Assembly (NCBI RefSeq): GCF_009379765.1
Contig: NZ_WHTD01000049.1
Span: forward strand, 1 to 47,560
DNA length: 47,560 nt
Direction of reading: 5' to 3'
Source of the DNA: Actinophytocola sp.
GTDB taxonomy: Bacteria; Actinomycetota; Actinomycetes; Mycobacteriales; Pseudonocardiaceae
Part shown: piece by piece, positions 33,107 through 41,714 of the stretch
How positions within the stretch are numbered: position 1 is the stretch's first letter
Layout: each line of letters starts with the position of its first letter
Notes under the pieces: generated by a model
Database searches by the model: none
Told to the model about the DNA's origin: nothing
What the model saw: the letters and a program-made list of their open reading frames with translations, nothing else
Position numbers and translations under genes: made by a program

Positions 33107-33832
33107 GCGGCTCGAGGAGGTCAACGGCGATCGACCTGCGGCACGGCCAGGAGGTCGATGAGCTCGCGCGGCGGACCGAGGACCTCGTTCGGGACACGGT
33201 GGTTCCGGTGGAGGAGCACCACGGTTGGGGTGATCGCCGACGGAGGAGGTGCGAGCCGAGCCGCGGCAGGCGGCGAAGGACGCCGGGGTCTTCGCGCCGC
33301 ACGCGCCACGCGCGTACGGCGGGCACGGGTTGGGGATGTGCGACCGAGCACCGGTGTTCGAGGCGGCGGGCTACTCGCTGTTCGGGCCGCTCGCGCTGAA
33401 CATCGCCGCGCCGGACGAGGGCTTCGCCTACGCGCAGGTGCGGCTCGGCCCGGCCAGGATGACCCATTGCATGCGGTGGCTCGGCGTGGCCCGGCGCGCG
33501 CAGGGCATCGCCGCGGGACACGCCGCGCGGCGACGGCTGTTCGGCTCCAGGCTCGCGGAGCTCGGCATGGTGCAGCAGATGATCGCCGACAACGAGACCG
33601 ACATCGAGGCGTCCCGCGCGCTCATCCTGCGCGCCTGCTGGGAGCGCAGATATGCGGTGCGCTCGGCATCTCCCACGACGTGCTACTGGCCCGGTTCCTG
33701 GGGGAGGTCCGACCGTTCCGGATCTACGACGGCCCCTCGGAGACCCACCGGTGGGCGATCGCCCGCCGGGTGGTCGGCCGTCATCTCGCCGCGAACGCCG
33801 CGAACGCCGCGAACGCCGCGGAGAGCCGCTGA
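33107..33832 (+). pseudogene. Acyl-CoA dehydrogenase gene with internal deletion and frameshifts
   Basis: N-terminal part (EVDELARRTEDLVRDTVVPV) shifts frame near 33235, continues as KDAGVFAPHAPRAYGGHGLG, then jumps at about 33420 from the N-terminal domain to the C-terminal helical domain (GFAYAQVRLGPARMTHCMRW), missing the middle beta-domain. A second frameshift near 33650 leads to the true end (LARFLGEVRPFRIYDGPSET). About 150 codons are missing. Belongs with the phosphotransferase, SDR and thiolase genes. Confidence 0.8.
33791..33817. repeat. Three tandem 9-bp repeats
   Basis: GCGAACGCC three times in a row, coding Ala-Asn-Ala at the very end of the acyl-CoA dehydrogenase remnant. Probably slippage in a relaxed tail. 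Confidence 0.8.
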
Positions 33833-33968
33833 TGCCGAACCAGTGACGGGTCAGGGGCTCGCGGTCCCCGAGCGTCCCTGTCGCGAATGTTCAGGTCCGT
33901 GCGGATGGTTCGGTAATCCTCGCGGCATGCCGTCGTGGCGTCCCGCTCCGCGGAAGAGTGCCCATCCG

Positions 33969-34460
33969 TCAGCGGCGCAGCAGTCTCGCGGTCAAGCTGA
34001 GGACTGCGAACAGCGGTCCTTGTATCCACGGCGGCGGATTCGTGAAACGGACCTCCGCGGCGTGCGTGCGTGCTACCGGGACGAGGTCGAGCAGCGAGCC
34101 GCCGCGGTTGTGCGCCGCGTCCATGGCGGCGAAGAACCGCTCTGTGTGCATTGCGGGGCGGGTCTGCCAGATGGCGCGTGCTCCGTCGTGCGTTGCGGTC
34201 ATGGCGTGCACGGTGCCGCGGGGGATGTCCAGCACGTCACCGGGTCCTAGCAGGCGTTCTTCGCCGTCGAGGAGTACGCGCAGTTGGCCGTCGACGACCT
34301 CGAAGTGCTCGTCCTGGGCAGGGTGGAAATGCGCGGGTGGCAGCGGACCGCCACCAGCCCACGTCGCCTCGACCTCGAGCAACTCGCCCCCGGTGTCGGC
34401 GCTCGATCTCCTGACTGTGAGGGTCTGTTGCGGAGACAGGCGGTAGGTAGCGTCGTTCAT
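33969..34460 (-). CDS. Cupin-domain protein
   Basis: 163 residues. A single cupin barrel: motif 1 PPAHFHPAQDEHFEVVDG with the HxH...E ligands and motif 2 LGPGDVLDIPRGTVHAMTA with the last His. A C-terminal hydrophobic stretch (LFAVLSLTARLL) could touch the membrane. Such proteins range from isomerases and dioxygenases to metal-dependent sensors; no specific role can be assigned. It stands alone, away from the other operons. Confidence 0.85.
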   Translation of the reverse strand: MNDATYRLSPQQTLTVRRSSADTGGELLEVEATWAGGGPLPPAHFHPAQDEHFEVVDGQLRVLLDGEERLLGPGDVLDIPRGTVHAMTATHDGARAIWQTRPAMHTERFFAAMDAAHNRGGSLLDLVPVARTHAAEVRFTNPPPWIQGPLFAVLSLTARLLRR

Positions 34461-34870
34461 GGGCGCACACGATCACAGGCGGCCGCCGGGGCCGCAAGCC
34501 GTTGCTGGACGGTGGCGACGTACACCTGTAGCTCCAGCAACGAGCAAGCCGACCGACGTTGCGACGGTGAGCGGACGGCCGTGGAATCGCACGTCACCCG
34601 GGGCCAGGTACTCCTCGACGCGACGGTTGCTTTCGAGGTGCCGGAACGCCGCCGGTGCATTCGCCTCCGCGGACCGACTTGTGGACGACGTGCGGAACGC
34701 CCGCGGTCGTGGCGTTGCCGACGATCGTCCACTTGGGACTGTCCACGGGTTTGGTCGATGCGTGTGATGGCCGTCGTCCTCGCGGACGGGACAACCTTCA
34801 GGTGACTAGCGCGATACACCGGCTCCAGCGCTGCGAGACTTCCTGGATGTTTGCGGGTTCTTCCGGGTGG
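34461..34870. other. 410 bp without an intact gene
   Basis: Short open frames only. On the minus strand about 34490-34650 a coding-like tail is visible (FRHLESNRRVEEYLAPGDVR then a hydrophobic stretch), perhaps a broken small membrane protein. Nothing else stands out. Confidence 0.3.
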
Positions 34871-35284
34871 TCAGGTTGTGGCCGGTGTGGGTGCGCTGGG
34901 CCGGTGGGCGGGTTGGAACAGCTCGATCAGGTTGTCAGCGGGGTCGGCGAGCAGGATCTGACGCCCGCCGGGGCCGGCGACCGCGTCGCCGCGGAAGGAC
35001 AGACCGGCGTCGCGGAGCCGGGCGATCTCAGCGTCCAGGTCGTCGACGACGAGGTGGATGCGGTTGCGGGGGACGGCACGTCGGGCGTCGTCGGGGGTGG
35101 CGCGGGTGCCGGAGCTGGCGGGGCCCGACAGCAGGAGCCGCAGCGGGCCGCGTACCACGTCGGCGAAGGCGGGTGCGGCGCTGGTGTTCAGGGTGAAGCC
35201 GAGGTGGGTGATGTAGAAGTCGATGGCTGCCTGTACGTCGTTGACGAGGTATCGGACGCTGGCGTACTGGTCGGGCGCGGTCAC
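34871..35284 (-). CDS. VOC-family (glyoxalase/bleomycin resistance-like) protein
   Basis: 137 residues from a GTG at 35284, overlapping the ArsR-ArsC stop by 4 bp. Two beta-alpha-beta-beta-beta modules: VRYLVNDVQAAIDFYITHLG and IHLVVDDLDAEIARLRDAG, ending LADPADNLIELFQP with the metal-ligand Glu. It lacks the Cys pair of the ArsI C-As lyase. Small VOC proteins of this sort commonly follow ArsR in actinomycete arsenic operons; the substrate is unknown. Confidence 0.85.
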   Translation of the reverse strand: MTAPDQYASVRYLVNDVQAAIDFYITHLGFTLNTSAAPAFADVVRGPLRLLLSGPASSGTRATPDDARRAVPRNRIHLVVDDLDAEIARLRDAGLSFRGDAVAGPGGRQILLADPADNLIELFQPAHRPSAPTPATT

Positions 35285-36090
35285 GGCTGAGCTCCTTGGC
35301 GGTGGGTGGTGGTGAGGACGGGCAGCAGGTGCCGAACGCGGGTGTCGATGTCGGCCGCGGCGCGATGGAAGGCGGAATAGCCGGCCTGGTCGGTGTCGCT
35401 CGCGGTAGCCGGGTCTGGGATGCTCCAGTGGATCCGCCGCGGATGGTGGGGGAACTCGGGGCAGGCTTCGCGGGCCTTGTCGCACAGCGTGATCACATGG
35501 TCGAACCGGCGGCGGGCGAGGGTGTCGAGGTGCCGCGGGTCTTGGCCGGCGATGTCGATGCCGAACTCCTCGCGCAGAACCCGCACGGCGTGGGGGTGCA
35601 GCTGGGGCTTGGGGCGGCTGCCGGCGCTTGTCACGGTTACCCGGCCGGCGGTGTGGTGGCGCAACAGCGCTTCGGCGACGGGTGAGCGGGCGCTGTTGCC
35701 GGTGCACACGAACAGCACAGCGATACGTCGGGGCCGTTGGTGGCCGACCGGGAGGGTCGGTGATGTGGCGTCCCGGTGCAGCGTCGGGTGCAGCGCGGCG
35801 CCGGCCTCGGCCAGCGCCGCCGCGCAGCGCTCCAGATCCAGGTGATAGTAGCTGTCACGGCCGTCGAAGCTGCTACGCGCGGCAGTGACCAGGCCGCCGC
35901 CGCGCAGTAGCCGCAGGTGGTAGGAGACCAGGTTCTGTGGCTGGCCCACCCGGGTGACGAGTTCGCGGACCCGGTAGTCGCTGTCGGCGAGTGCGGTCAG
36001 CAGGTTCCAGCGCAGCGGGTGGGCGGCCAGCCGGACGAACGCCGGTGGCACAGCGACTTGCTCTGAGGGCACCACGAGCGAAGAATACAT
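35281..36090 (-). CDS. ArsR-ArsC fusion: arsenic-responsive repressor with arsenate-reductase domain
   Basis: 269 residues from ATG 36090. Residues about 10-105 are an ArsR-type winged helix (YRVRELVTRVGQPQNLVSYH with recognition helix). Residues about 120-265 are a low-molecular-weight phosphatase-like ArsC domain with the CX5R loop C129-TGNSA-R135, general acid D226 (SIPDP) and further Cys C203 and C210. Fusions of this order are known in actinomycetes and couple sensing and reduction in one chain. The ATG lies inside a palindromic operator, so the message is probably leaderless and autorepressed. The remaining arsenite exporter nearby is broken. Confidence 0.9.
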   Translation of the reverse strand: MYSSLVVPSEQVAVPPAFVRLAAHPLRWNLLTALADSDYRVRELVTRVGQPQNLVSYHLRLLRGGGLVTAARSSFDGRDSYYHLDLERCAAALAEAGAALHPTLHRDATSPTLPVGHQRPRRIAVLFVCTGNSARSPVAEALLRHHTAGRVTVTSAGSRPKPQLHPHAVRVLREEFGIDIAGQDPRHLDTLARRRFDHVITLCDKAREACPEFPHHPRRIHWSIPDPATASDTDQAGYSAFHRAAADIDTRVRHLLPVLTTTHRQGAQP

Positions 36091-36105
36091 CAAACACGTT
36101 TGATG
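36088..36105. promoter_or_regulatory. ArsR operator overlapping the ArsR-ArsC start codon
   Basis: CATCAAACACGTTTGATG: 8-bp perfect arms around a 2-bp centre, of the ATCAA-N6-TTGAT form used by many ArsR/SmtB repressors. The minus-strand ATG is part of the left arm (36088-36090). Confidence 0.7.
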
Positions 36106-36640
36106 GACCATCGTGGTGGTGAGGTTGGCGGTGCCTCCCAACCACGGCCCGCGACGTGGTCCGAGCGCCCGGCGATCGAAATCCGGACACACCGATCGGC
36201 GCAAGACCACGAGTGCGCGTAGGGCGCACCAAACGCGGAGGGAGCGGGCACAGCTTGTCGGATGGTTCCCGCACCTGCGGGAGACGAGGCCCTGGCCGTT
36301 GTCGGGCGGCGATATCCGCTCACGAGAGATATCGCGTGCCGAGTGCACTGGGAGCCGGGGACGCGATTGACATGACGCATTCGAGGTACTCAAGTCCGAT
36401 GATGTCTGGTGTCGCGTGACCCTGAAACCTTTACGCCGCTGCGGCCAACGCGGCCCGTGGCCGCGTTGGAGAAAAGCCCAAGTACATCCAGTACGAGCGA
36501 CTTTCCGCCGCCTTGCCAGGAGCCACGTTGATCCACAGCGGACGCAAAGGAACAGGATCACGCGACACTGGTTCGCCTTCGAGATCCTCATAGATCACGA
36601 CGCGGTCGTCGGTCATCGCTCCGACCTGTTGGATCGGGCC
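36106..36640. other. 535 bp without a clear gene; contains a 9-bp hairpin
   Basis: A minus-strand frame at 36431-36616 (61 codons, starting MTDDRVVIYEDLEGEPVSRD) has reasonable composition but no family I recognise; it may be a remnant. Inside it is a perfect inverted repeat, CCAACGCGG (36445-36453) and CCGCGTTGG (36461-36469), with a 7-nt loop. The rest shows nothing convincing. Confidence 0.3.
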
Positions 36641-36977
36641 GCGCCTGGTACGAGGGCACCTTCCTGCCCCGCGTCGGGCCGATCACCTGTACGGCCTGCT
36701 GGCCTACTTCGCCATCATGTGGGCCGGTGCCTACGCCCTCGGCCGCGCCTCCGGACTGAGCTACCCGCGCACCACCATCCTCGCGTTCACCGCCGCCGGC
36801 AACAACTTCGAGCTGGCCATCGCCCCCGCGATCGGCGTCTTCGGCGGCACCTCCGGCCAAGCCCTCGCCGGCGTCGTCGGCCCGCTCATCGAGGTGCCGG
36901 TCCTCGTCGCGCTCGGCTACGTCAGCCTGTCGTTACGCCGCCGCTGGGCGAGTCAGGATGACAGCGGGACACGCTGA
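36641..36977 (+). pseudogene. ACR3-type arsenite exporter remnant
   Basis: Pieces of ACR3: WYEGTFLPRVGPIT in one frame joins, after a deletion of roughly 30-40 codons and a frame change near 36685, to LLAYFAIMWAGAYALGRASG and FTAAGNNFELAIAPAIGVFG, ending VGPLIEVPVLVALGYVSLSL. These are the middle loop and last two or three helices of ACR3; the N-terminal half is gone. With ArsR-ArsC and the VOC gene this marks a former complete arsenic operon. Confidence 0.8.
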
Positions 36978-37077
36978 ACCGGCCACGAGCGCCAACGCTG
37001 ACGATTCGCAGGCCGAGGCGCTGAGCCCCGCGGTGCGCCTTCGGCGACTCGCGCCACCCGCTATGGGATTGGGTGGG

Positions 37078-37851
37078 TCAGGCGGCGGTCGTGCGCCGGT
37101 AGCGCAGGACCGCGGCGGGGACGGTGACGGCCAACAGGCCGGCGATCACGGCGAGGGCCTGCCACACGTGGGTTGCGGTGGGGCCGCCCAGGCACAGCGC
37201 TCTCAGGGCGTCCACGGTGAGGGTGATCGGGTTGATCTTCGCGAAGGCTTGGAGCCAGCCGGGCATGGTGGCGACCGGGACGAAGGTAGAGCTGGTGAAG
37301 ATGAGCGGGATGACCGCGAGCAGCCCACCGAGGCCGGCCGATTCGGGATCCCGCACCAGCAGTCCCAGGAGGGCGAAGATCCAGGAGAACACGAACCCGA
37401 TCGCCAGCGCCAGGCCGATCGCGGCCAGGGCGGCGCCCGGGCCGGCGTGGAAGCGGAACCCGACTAGTGAGCCGACGCCGGTCATCAACGCGAGCACGAA
37501 CAGGTTGCGGATCGCGTCGGCGGCTGTGCGGCCGGCGAGGACGGCGGAGCGGGCCATGGGCAGGGCGCGGAATCGGTCGATCATGCCGGTGGTGAGGTCG
37601 TCGGCGGTCGCGACGGCAGTCTGGGAGGCGCCGAAGGCGATGGCGAGCACGAAGATCCCGGGCAGCAGGTAGTCGATGTAGTGCGCCACGCCGGGTGCGT
37701 GGACGGCGCCGCCCCAGGCGTAGGTGAACAGCAGCACGAACAGCACCGGCTGCACGGTGGCGAACGCGATGAGGGTCGGCACCCGCACCAACCGGCGCAG
37801 GTTGCGGCCGGTGACCGTGCCGATGTCGGACACGAGCCCCGGCGCGGTCAT
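37078..37851 (-). CDS. ABC-2 type permease (DrrB-like)
   Basis: 257 residues from ATG 37851, overlapping the ATPase stop by 4 bp. Six hydrophobic helices and the ABC-2 pattern (NLRRLVRVPTLIAFATVQPV, GMIDRFRALPMARSAVLAGR, ending in FAKINPITLTVDALRAL). It forms the membrane part of a drug-exporter-type ABC system with the DrrA-like ATPase. Controlled with the ATPase by the divergent PadR regulator, most likely in response to a toxic compound. Confidence 0.92.
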   Translation of the reverse strand: MTAPGLVSDIGTVTGRNLRRLVRVPTLIAFATVQPVLFVLLFTYAWGGAVHAPGVAHYIDYLLPGIFVLAIAFGASQTAVATADDLTTGMIDRFRALPMARSAVLAGRTAADAIRNLFVLALMTGVGSLVGFRFHAGPGAALAAIGLALAIGFVFSWIFALLGLLVRDPESAGLGGLLAVIPLIFTSSTFVPVATMPGWLQAFAKINPITLTVDALRALCLGGPTATHVWQALAVIAGLLAVTVPAAVLRYRRTTAA

Positions 37852-38801
37852 GCCGACCTCCCGGCCGGTTGACCGGTCAGGGTGAGGAACACGTCGTCGA
37901 GACTCGGCCTTCGCACGGCGAGGTCGGTCACTCGCAGGCCGGTAGCGGCCAGGCGCGCGGCTACCTCCGGCAGGATCGCCGGTCCGTCGGTGACCGGCAG
38001 CACCACCTGGCCGGTCTCGGGGTCGACGACCGGCGCGCCACTGCCCAACCCGGCCAGGGCGTTCGCCAACGCGGCGGGATCCGCTCCGGGGTCGGCGTGC
38101 AGTTCGAGGCGGTCGCCACCAACCTGGGCCTTGAGCTCCTCGGCGCTGCCGGCGGCGACGACCCGGCCGGCGTCCAGCACGACGATCCGGTCTGCCAGCC
38201 GGTCCGCCTCCTCGAGGTACTGCGTGGTCAGCAACAGCGTGGCGCCCTGACCGGTCAGCTCCTCGAGCAGCCGCCACAGCCCGAATCGGCCGCGCGGGTC
38301 GAGGCCGGTCGTCGGTTCGTCCAGGAACAACACCGCCGGCGCGGCGACCAGGCTGGCCGCGACGTCCAGCCGCCGGCGCATCCCACCCGAGTAGGTGCGG
38401 ACCGTTCGATCACCGGCGGCCGTGAGCTCGAACAGTTCCAGCAACTCGTCGGCGCGGCGGACCGCGGCTCGGCCCAGTCTCGACAGCCGGCCGATCATCC
38501 GCAGGTTCTCCCGGCCGGTCAGGTAGCCGTCGACCGCGGCGTACTGGCCGGACAGTCCCATCAACCGTCGTACCGTGGCGGCCTGGCTCGTCACGTCGTG
38601 CCCGGCCACCCATGCCCGCCCGGCGTCCGGCGCCAGCAATGTGGCCAGGATCCGCACCATGGTGGTCTTTCCCGCGCCGTTCGGACCCAGCAGCCCGAGC
38701 ACCGTGCCGGCCGGCGCCTCCAGGTCCACGCCCGCGAGTGCGTGGATCGCGCCGAAGCGTTTGGTCAGGCCTTCGGCGACGATCGCCGGCCGTTCATCCA
38801 T
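37848..38801 (-). CDS. ABC transporter ATP-binding protein (DrrA-like)
   Basis: 317 residues. Walker A GPNGAGKTT, signature YSGGMRRRLDVAASL, Walker B VLFLDEPTTGLD, H-loop LLTTQYLEEAD. The C-terminal ~90 residues (LELHADPGADPAALANAL...) are the DrrA family extension. Powers efflux with the downstream permease. The start lies in the 63-bp divergent region that carries two PadR-type operator copies. Confidence 0.93.
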   Translation of the reverse strand: MDERPAIVAEGLTKRFGAIHALAGVDLEAPAGTVLGLLGPNGAGKTTMVRILATLLAPDAGRAWVAGHDVTSQAATVRRLMGLSGQYAAVDGYLTGRENLRMIGRLSRLGRAAVRRADELLELFELTAAGDRTVRTYSGGMRRRLDVAASLVAAPAVLFLDEPTTGLDPRGRFGLWRLLEELTGQGATLLLTTQYLEEADRLADRIVVLDAGRVVAAGSAEELKAQVGGDRLELHADPGADPAALANALAGLGSGAPVVDPETGQVVLPVTDGPAILPEVAARLAATGLRVTDLAVRRPSLDDVFLTLTGQPAGRSA

Positions 38802-38823
38802 GCCAAACCTCCGAACGCTATAG

Positions 38824-38836
38824 GTAGCGTTGCTAC
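38824..38836. promoter_or_regulatory. PadR-type operator, copy 1
   Basis: GTAGC-GTT-GCTAC. Same arms and spacing as copy 2; centres 26 bp apart (about 2.5 helical turns). Confidence 0.65.
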
Positions 38837-38849
38837 TTATCCAGCTACG

Positions 38850-38862
38850 GTAGCATAGCTAC
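38850..38862. promoter_or_regulatory. PadR-type operator, copy 2
   Basis: GTAGC-ATA-GCTAC, ending 2 bp before the PadR start codon, so it must cover the start of a leaderless or very short-leader padR message. Together with copy 1 it fits autoregulation and control of the divergent exporter. Confidence 0.65.
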
Positions 38863-38864
38863 TC

Positions 38865-39218
38865 ATGACGTCCAGGCACGCGGCGGCGCAGGCTCTCAAG
38901 GGGCATCTCGACGTGTTGTTGCTGGCGACGTTGGCGGACGGGCCGCGCCACGGTTACGCGGTGAAGGAGGCGCTCCGGAACGGCAGTGACGGCCGGTTCG
39001 ACCTGCCCACCGGCACGATCTACCCGGCGCTGCACCGGCTGGAGCGTGCCGGGCTGATCACCGGGGCCTGGTCGGTCGTGGACGGCCGGCGGCGGCGCAG
39101 CTACCAGCTCACCGCCACCGGACAGGAGCGGCTGACCAGGGAGCGGTCCAACTGGCGCGAGTTCGCCGGCGCCGTCACCTCGCTGTTGGAGCGGGCGCCG
39201 TGGCCGGCCACGCCCTGA
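38865..39218 (+). CDS. PadR-family transcriptional regulator
   Basis: 117 residues. PadR winged helix: LKGHLDVLLLATLADGPRHG, the recognition part LPTGTIYPALHRLERAGLI and wing SVVDGRRRRSYQLTATGQ. Short C-terminal helix (PadR-s2 size). PadR repressors of this type sense drugs or phenolics and control ABC exporters such as the divergent DrrAB pair. No room for a ribosome site before the ATG; it looks leaderless. Overlaps the next gene by 19 bp. Confidence 0.93.
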   Translation: MTSRHAAAQALKGHLDVLLLATLADGPRHGYAVKEALRNGSDGRFDLPTGTIYPALHRLERAGLITGAWSVVDGRRRRSYQLTATGQERLTRERSNWREFAGAVTSLLERAPWPATP

Positions 39219-39775
39219 TCGAACAGCACCTCGTGGCGCTGGCCCGCGGGCTCCCCTCCGCGGTGTTGGACGAGCTGGCCGACGGCCTCATCGAGACCTA
39301 CGAGCAGCACCTCGCACGCGGTCTCGATCCGGCTGCGGCTGCCGAGGCGGCGGTGGCTGAGTTCGGCGATGCCGGCCAGATCGTGGCCAGCTTCGCCCGT
39401 CAGGCTCCCGGACGCCGGACTGCGGTTACCTTGCTGGCCACCGGACCGGTCTTCGCCGCCTGCTGGGGACCGTCCCTGCTCCTCGGGCACGCCTGGCGCT
39501 GGCCGATTCCGGTCGCCGCCATAATCCTGTTCGGGCTGGCGCTGCTCGGCGTCGTCGCGACCCTGGCGGTGGCAGCGGGCAGCCGTCGCGACTACCACCG
39601 CACCCGGCTCGCCCTGCCGGGCGGGATCGGACTCGTCCTTGTCGACATCGCGATGCTGGTCGCCGTGCTGTTCGCCGCACCGGCGCTGGTCTGGCCGATG
39701 GCCGTCGCGATCCCGGCCAGCCTGGCGCGCATCGGCTTGACGGTCTGGTCGATGCCGCAGGTTCTGGCGAACTGA
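39200..39775 (+). CDS. HAAS-type signalling domain membrane protein
   Basis: 191 residues from a GTG at 39200 inside the padR end. Residues about 1-70 are a helical HAAS/permease-prefix-like domain (LPSAVLDELADGLIETYEQH, ALEAAVAEFGD-type repeat), followed by four hydrophobic helices. Such proteins are regularly coupled to PadR genes and are thought to relay membrane status to the regulator or transporter. Function inferred from context. Confidence 0.8.
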   Translation: MAGHALIEQHLVALARGLPSAVLDELADGLIETYEQHLARGLDPAAAAEAAVAEFGDAGQIVASFARQAPGRRTAVTLLATGPVFAACWGPSLLLGHAWRWPIPVAAIILFGLALLGVVATLAVAAGSRRDYHRTRLALPGGIGLVLVDIAMLVAVLFAAPALVWPMAVAIPASLARIGLTVWSMPQVLAN

Positions 39776-39804
39776 CGGGCGCCGCGCTGTGCGGCCGGAT
39801 CGGG

Positions 39805-40431
39805 TCAGCCGAGGCGGATGATTCCTTTGTCGAGGGCGGTGGCGACGGCGGCGGTGCGGTCCTCGACGCCGAGTTTGGTGTAGATATGCAGCAGGTGGGT
39901 TTTCACGGTGGCCTCGCTGACGTGGAGTGCCTTGGCGATCTGCTTGTTGGCTTGGCCGCGGGCGGCCGCGGTGAGGACCTCGATCTCCCGGCTGGACAGG
40001 GCGGGGCCGTGCTCGCCGCGCATTCGGCTGAGCACCTTGGCCGCGACGGCGGGGGAGAGGGCGGAGGTGCCGTTCGAGGCGGCGCGGATCGCGGCGCAGA
40101 GCTGGTCGCGGTCGGCGTCCTTGAGGAGGTAGCCGACTGCGCCGGCCTCGATCGCGGCGATGATGTCGGCGTCGGTGTCGTAGCTGGTCAGCACCACCAC
40201 TCGGGTCCGTGGGTGGTGTTCCCGGATTGCCGCGGTGGTGGCGATGCCGTCGAGGTCGGGCAGTTGCAGGTCCATGAGCACGACGTCGGGTTGCTGGGCG
40301 GCGACCTCGCGTAGGGCGGCGCTGCTCGTGCCGGCGGCACCGACCACCTGGAGGTCGGGTTGGGTGGCGAGGACGGCGGCGAGGCCGTCGCGGACGACCG
40401 GGTGGTCGTCGACGATCAGGATCGTGATCAT
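39805..40431 (-). CDS. NarL/LuxR-family response regulator
   Basis: 208 residues from ATG 40431, overlapping the kinase stop by 4 bp. Receiver domain with acidic pair D8-D9 and phospho-acceptor D54 (VVLMDLQLPD), then the LuxR HTH (LSSREIEVLTAAARGQANKQ, IAKALHVSEATVKTHL). Partner of the adjacent histidine kinase. A likely target is the ABC system whose remnant starts at 41715, divergent from the kinase gene. Confidence 0.95.
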   Translation of the reverse strand: MITILIVDDHPVVRDGLAAVLATQPDLQVVGAAGTSSAALREVAAQQPDVVLMDLQLPDLDGIATTAAIREHHPRTRVVVLTSYDTDADIIAAIEAGAVGYLLKDADRDQLCAAIRAASNGTSALSPAVAAKVLSRMRGEHGPALSSREIEVLTAAARGQANKQIAKALHVSEATVKTHLLHIYTKLGVEDRTAAVATALDKGIIRLG

Positions 40432-41582
40432 GTGGTGGCCACCGGTACGGACAGGGCGATCGTGGTGCCGTCGCAGGGCGCGCTCTCCACGGCCAGCGTG
40501 CCGGCGAGGCTGTCGACCCGTTCCCGCATCCCGGCCAGCCCGACACCGTGGGCCGGCGCGTCGATACCAGTGGGGATGCCGATGCCGTCGTCCTGCACGT
40601 CGATCACGAGCATGTCGTCCACATAGGACAGCGTGACGGTGACCTCGGTGGCGGCGGCGTGCCGGCGCACGTTGGTCAGGGCCTCCTGGACCACGCGCAG
40701 CAGCTGGGTTTCGGCGGTGTCGCTGAGCGGCACCGGGTCGCCGGTGATCACGGTATGGGCGTCCACAGTGGTCTCTTCGGTCAGGCGGTCGGTGAGCTGC
40801 CGGACCGCGTAGGGCAGCCGGGCGCCGTCCAGTTGGGCGGGTCGGAGTGCGTTGATCAGGCGGCGGCTCTCGACCAGGTTCTCCCGGGCGGTGCGCAACG
40901 CCTGCTCGACCCGCCGGGCCGCCGGCCCGCCGGTCGGCAGGTCGTCGCGCGCGGCGTCGAGCACGAGCGCGATGCTGGCGAAGCCCTGGGTGAGCGTGTC
41001 GTGGATGTCGCGGGCCAGCCGCTGCCGCTCGGCCAGGGTGCCGGCCCACCGCTCGGTGGCGGCGAGCTCGGCGTGGGCGGCGGCCAGCTCGTCCAGCAGC
41101 CGCTGGCGGTGTCGCCCTTCGCGGTCGAGCGTGGCGATGTAGCCGACCACCGCGACCGCGGCCAGCACGCCCAGCCCGCAGGCCAGCACGGTGGATCCGG
41201 TCACCGCGCCGCCGGTGAGCGCGCGGTGCGCCAGCCATGCGGCGGTCAGCAGGAGGAACGCGGTGGCCGCCCACGGTGGACGGTGGATGCAGTACGGGAC
41301 CAGCACGGCCACCCCGACTCCGAGCAGCCCCGGGTCCGCCGCCGTCGCGAGCGCCCACAGCGCAGCAGCGCCGATCAGGTAGGCCAGGTGCGGCGGGACG
41401 GCGCCGCGGCGGACGACGAACCAGTAGCCGTACCAGGCGGCCAGCGTCGCCACGACGCTCAGCCCGGCAGCCGGGTGGCCGGCGGCGGGGACCGCGCCGA
41501 GGGTGGGTAACGCCAGGGCGACGGCGAACAGCGCGTGCTGCCACACCAGCGTCCGCCGGGTCCACGGCTGGTCAGGTGCCAT
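40428..41582 (-). CDS. Sensor histidine kinase (HisKA_3 type)
   Basis: 384 residues from ATG 41582 (GTG 6 bp earlier also possible). Five or so N-terminal membrane helices, then a coiled segment and the dimerisation box ERQRLARDIHDTLTQGFASI with the phospho-acceptor His. The ATPase domain has QEALTNVRRHA (N box), VQDDGIG and HGVGLAGMRERV (G boxes). Typical of actinomycete NarX/LiaS-like kinases that sense membrane stress next to ABC-2 transporters. Confidence 0.94.
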   Translation of the reverse strand: MAPDQPWTRRTLVWQHALFAVALALPTLGAVPAAGHPAAGLSVVATLAAWYGYWFVVRRGAVPPHLAYLIGAAALWALATAADPGLLGVGVAVLVPYCIHRPPWAATAFLLLTAAWLAHRALTGGAVTGSTVLACGLGVLAAVAVVGYIATLDREGRHRQRLLDELAAAHAELAATERWAGTLAERQRLARDIHDTLTQGFASIALVLDAARDDLPTGGPAARRVEQALRTARENLVESRRLINALRPAQLDGARLPYAVRQLTDRLTEETTVDAHTVITGDPVPLSDTAETQLLRVVQEALTNVRRHAAATEVTVTLSYVDDMLVIDVQDDGIGIPTGIDAPAHGVGLAGMRERVDSLAGTLAVESAPCDGTTIALSVPVATT

Positions 41583-41714
41583 GGTCACCCACGATAGGCG
41601 CTCACCCGGCAGTCCGGGATCGGTGAACCGGCCAGCCCGGCATCCACCGGACGGCGCGCCGGGATCGGCCCGCCGGTCGATGCCGCCGACGCTGCCGCCG
41701 GCCACGATCGACCG

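Noticed and set aside
33791..33817. 9-bp tandem repeat as a functional iteron
   Set aside because: Only three copies, inside the alanine-rich coding tail of a pseudogene; simple slippage explains it.
34594..34794. Minus-strand 66-codon frame as a gene
   Set aside because: No recognisable motif and no ribosome site; the region has several equal short frames.
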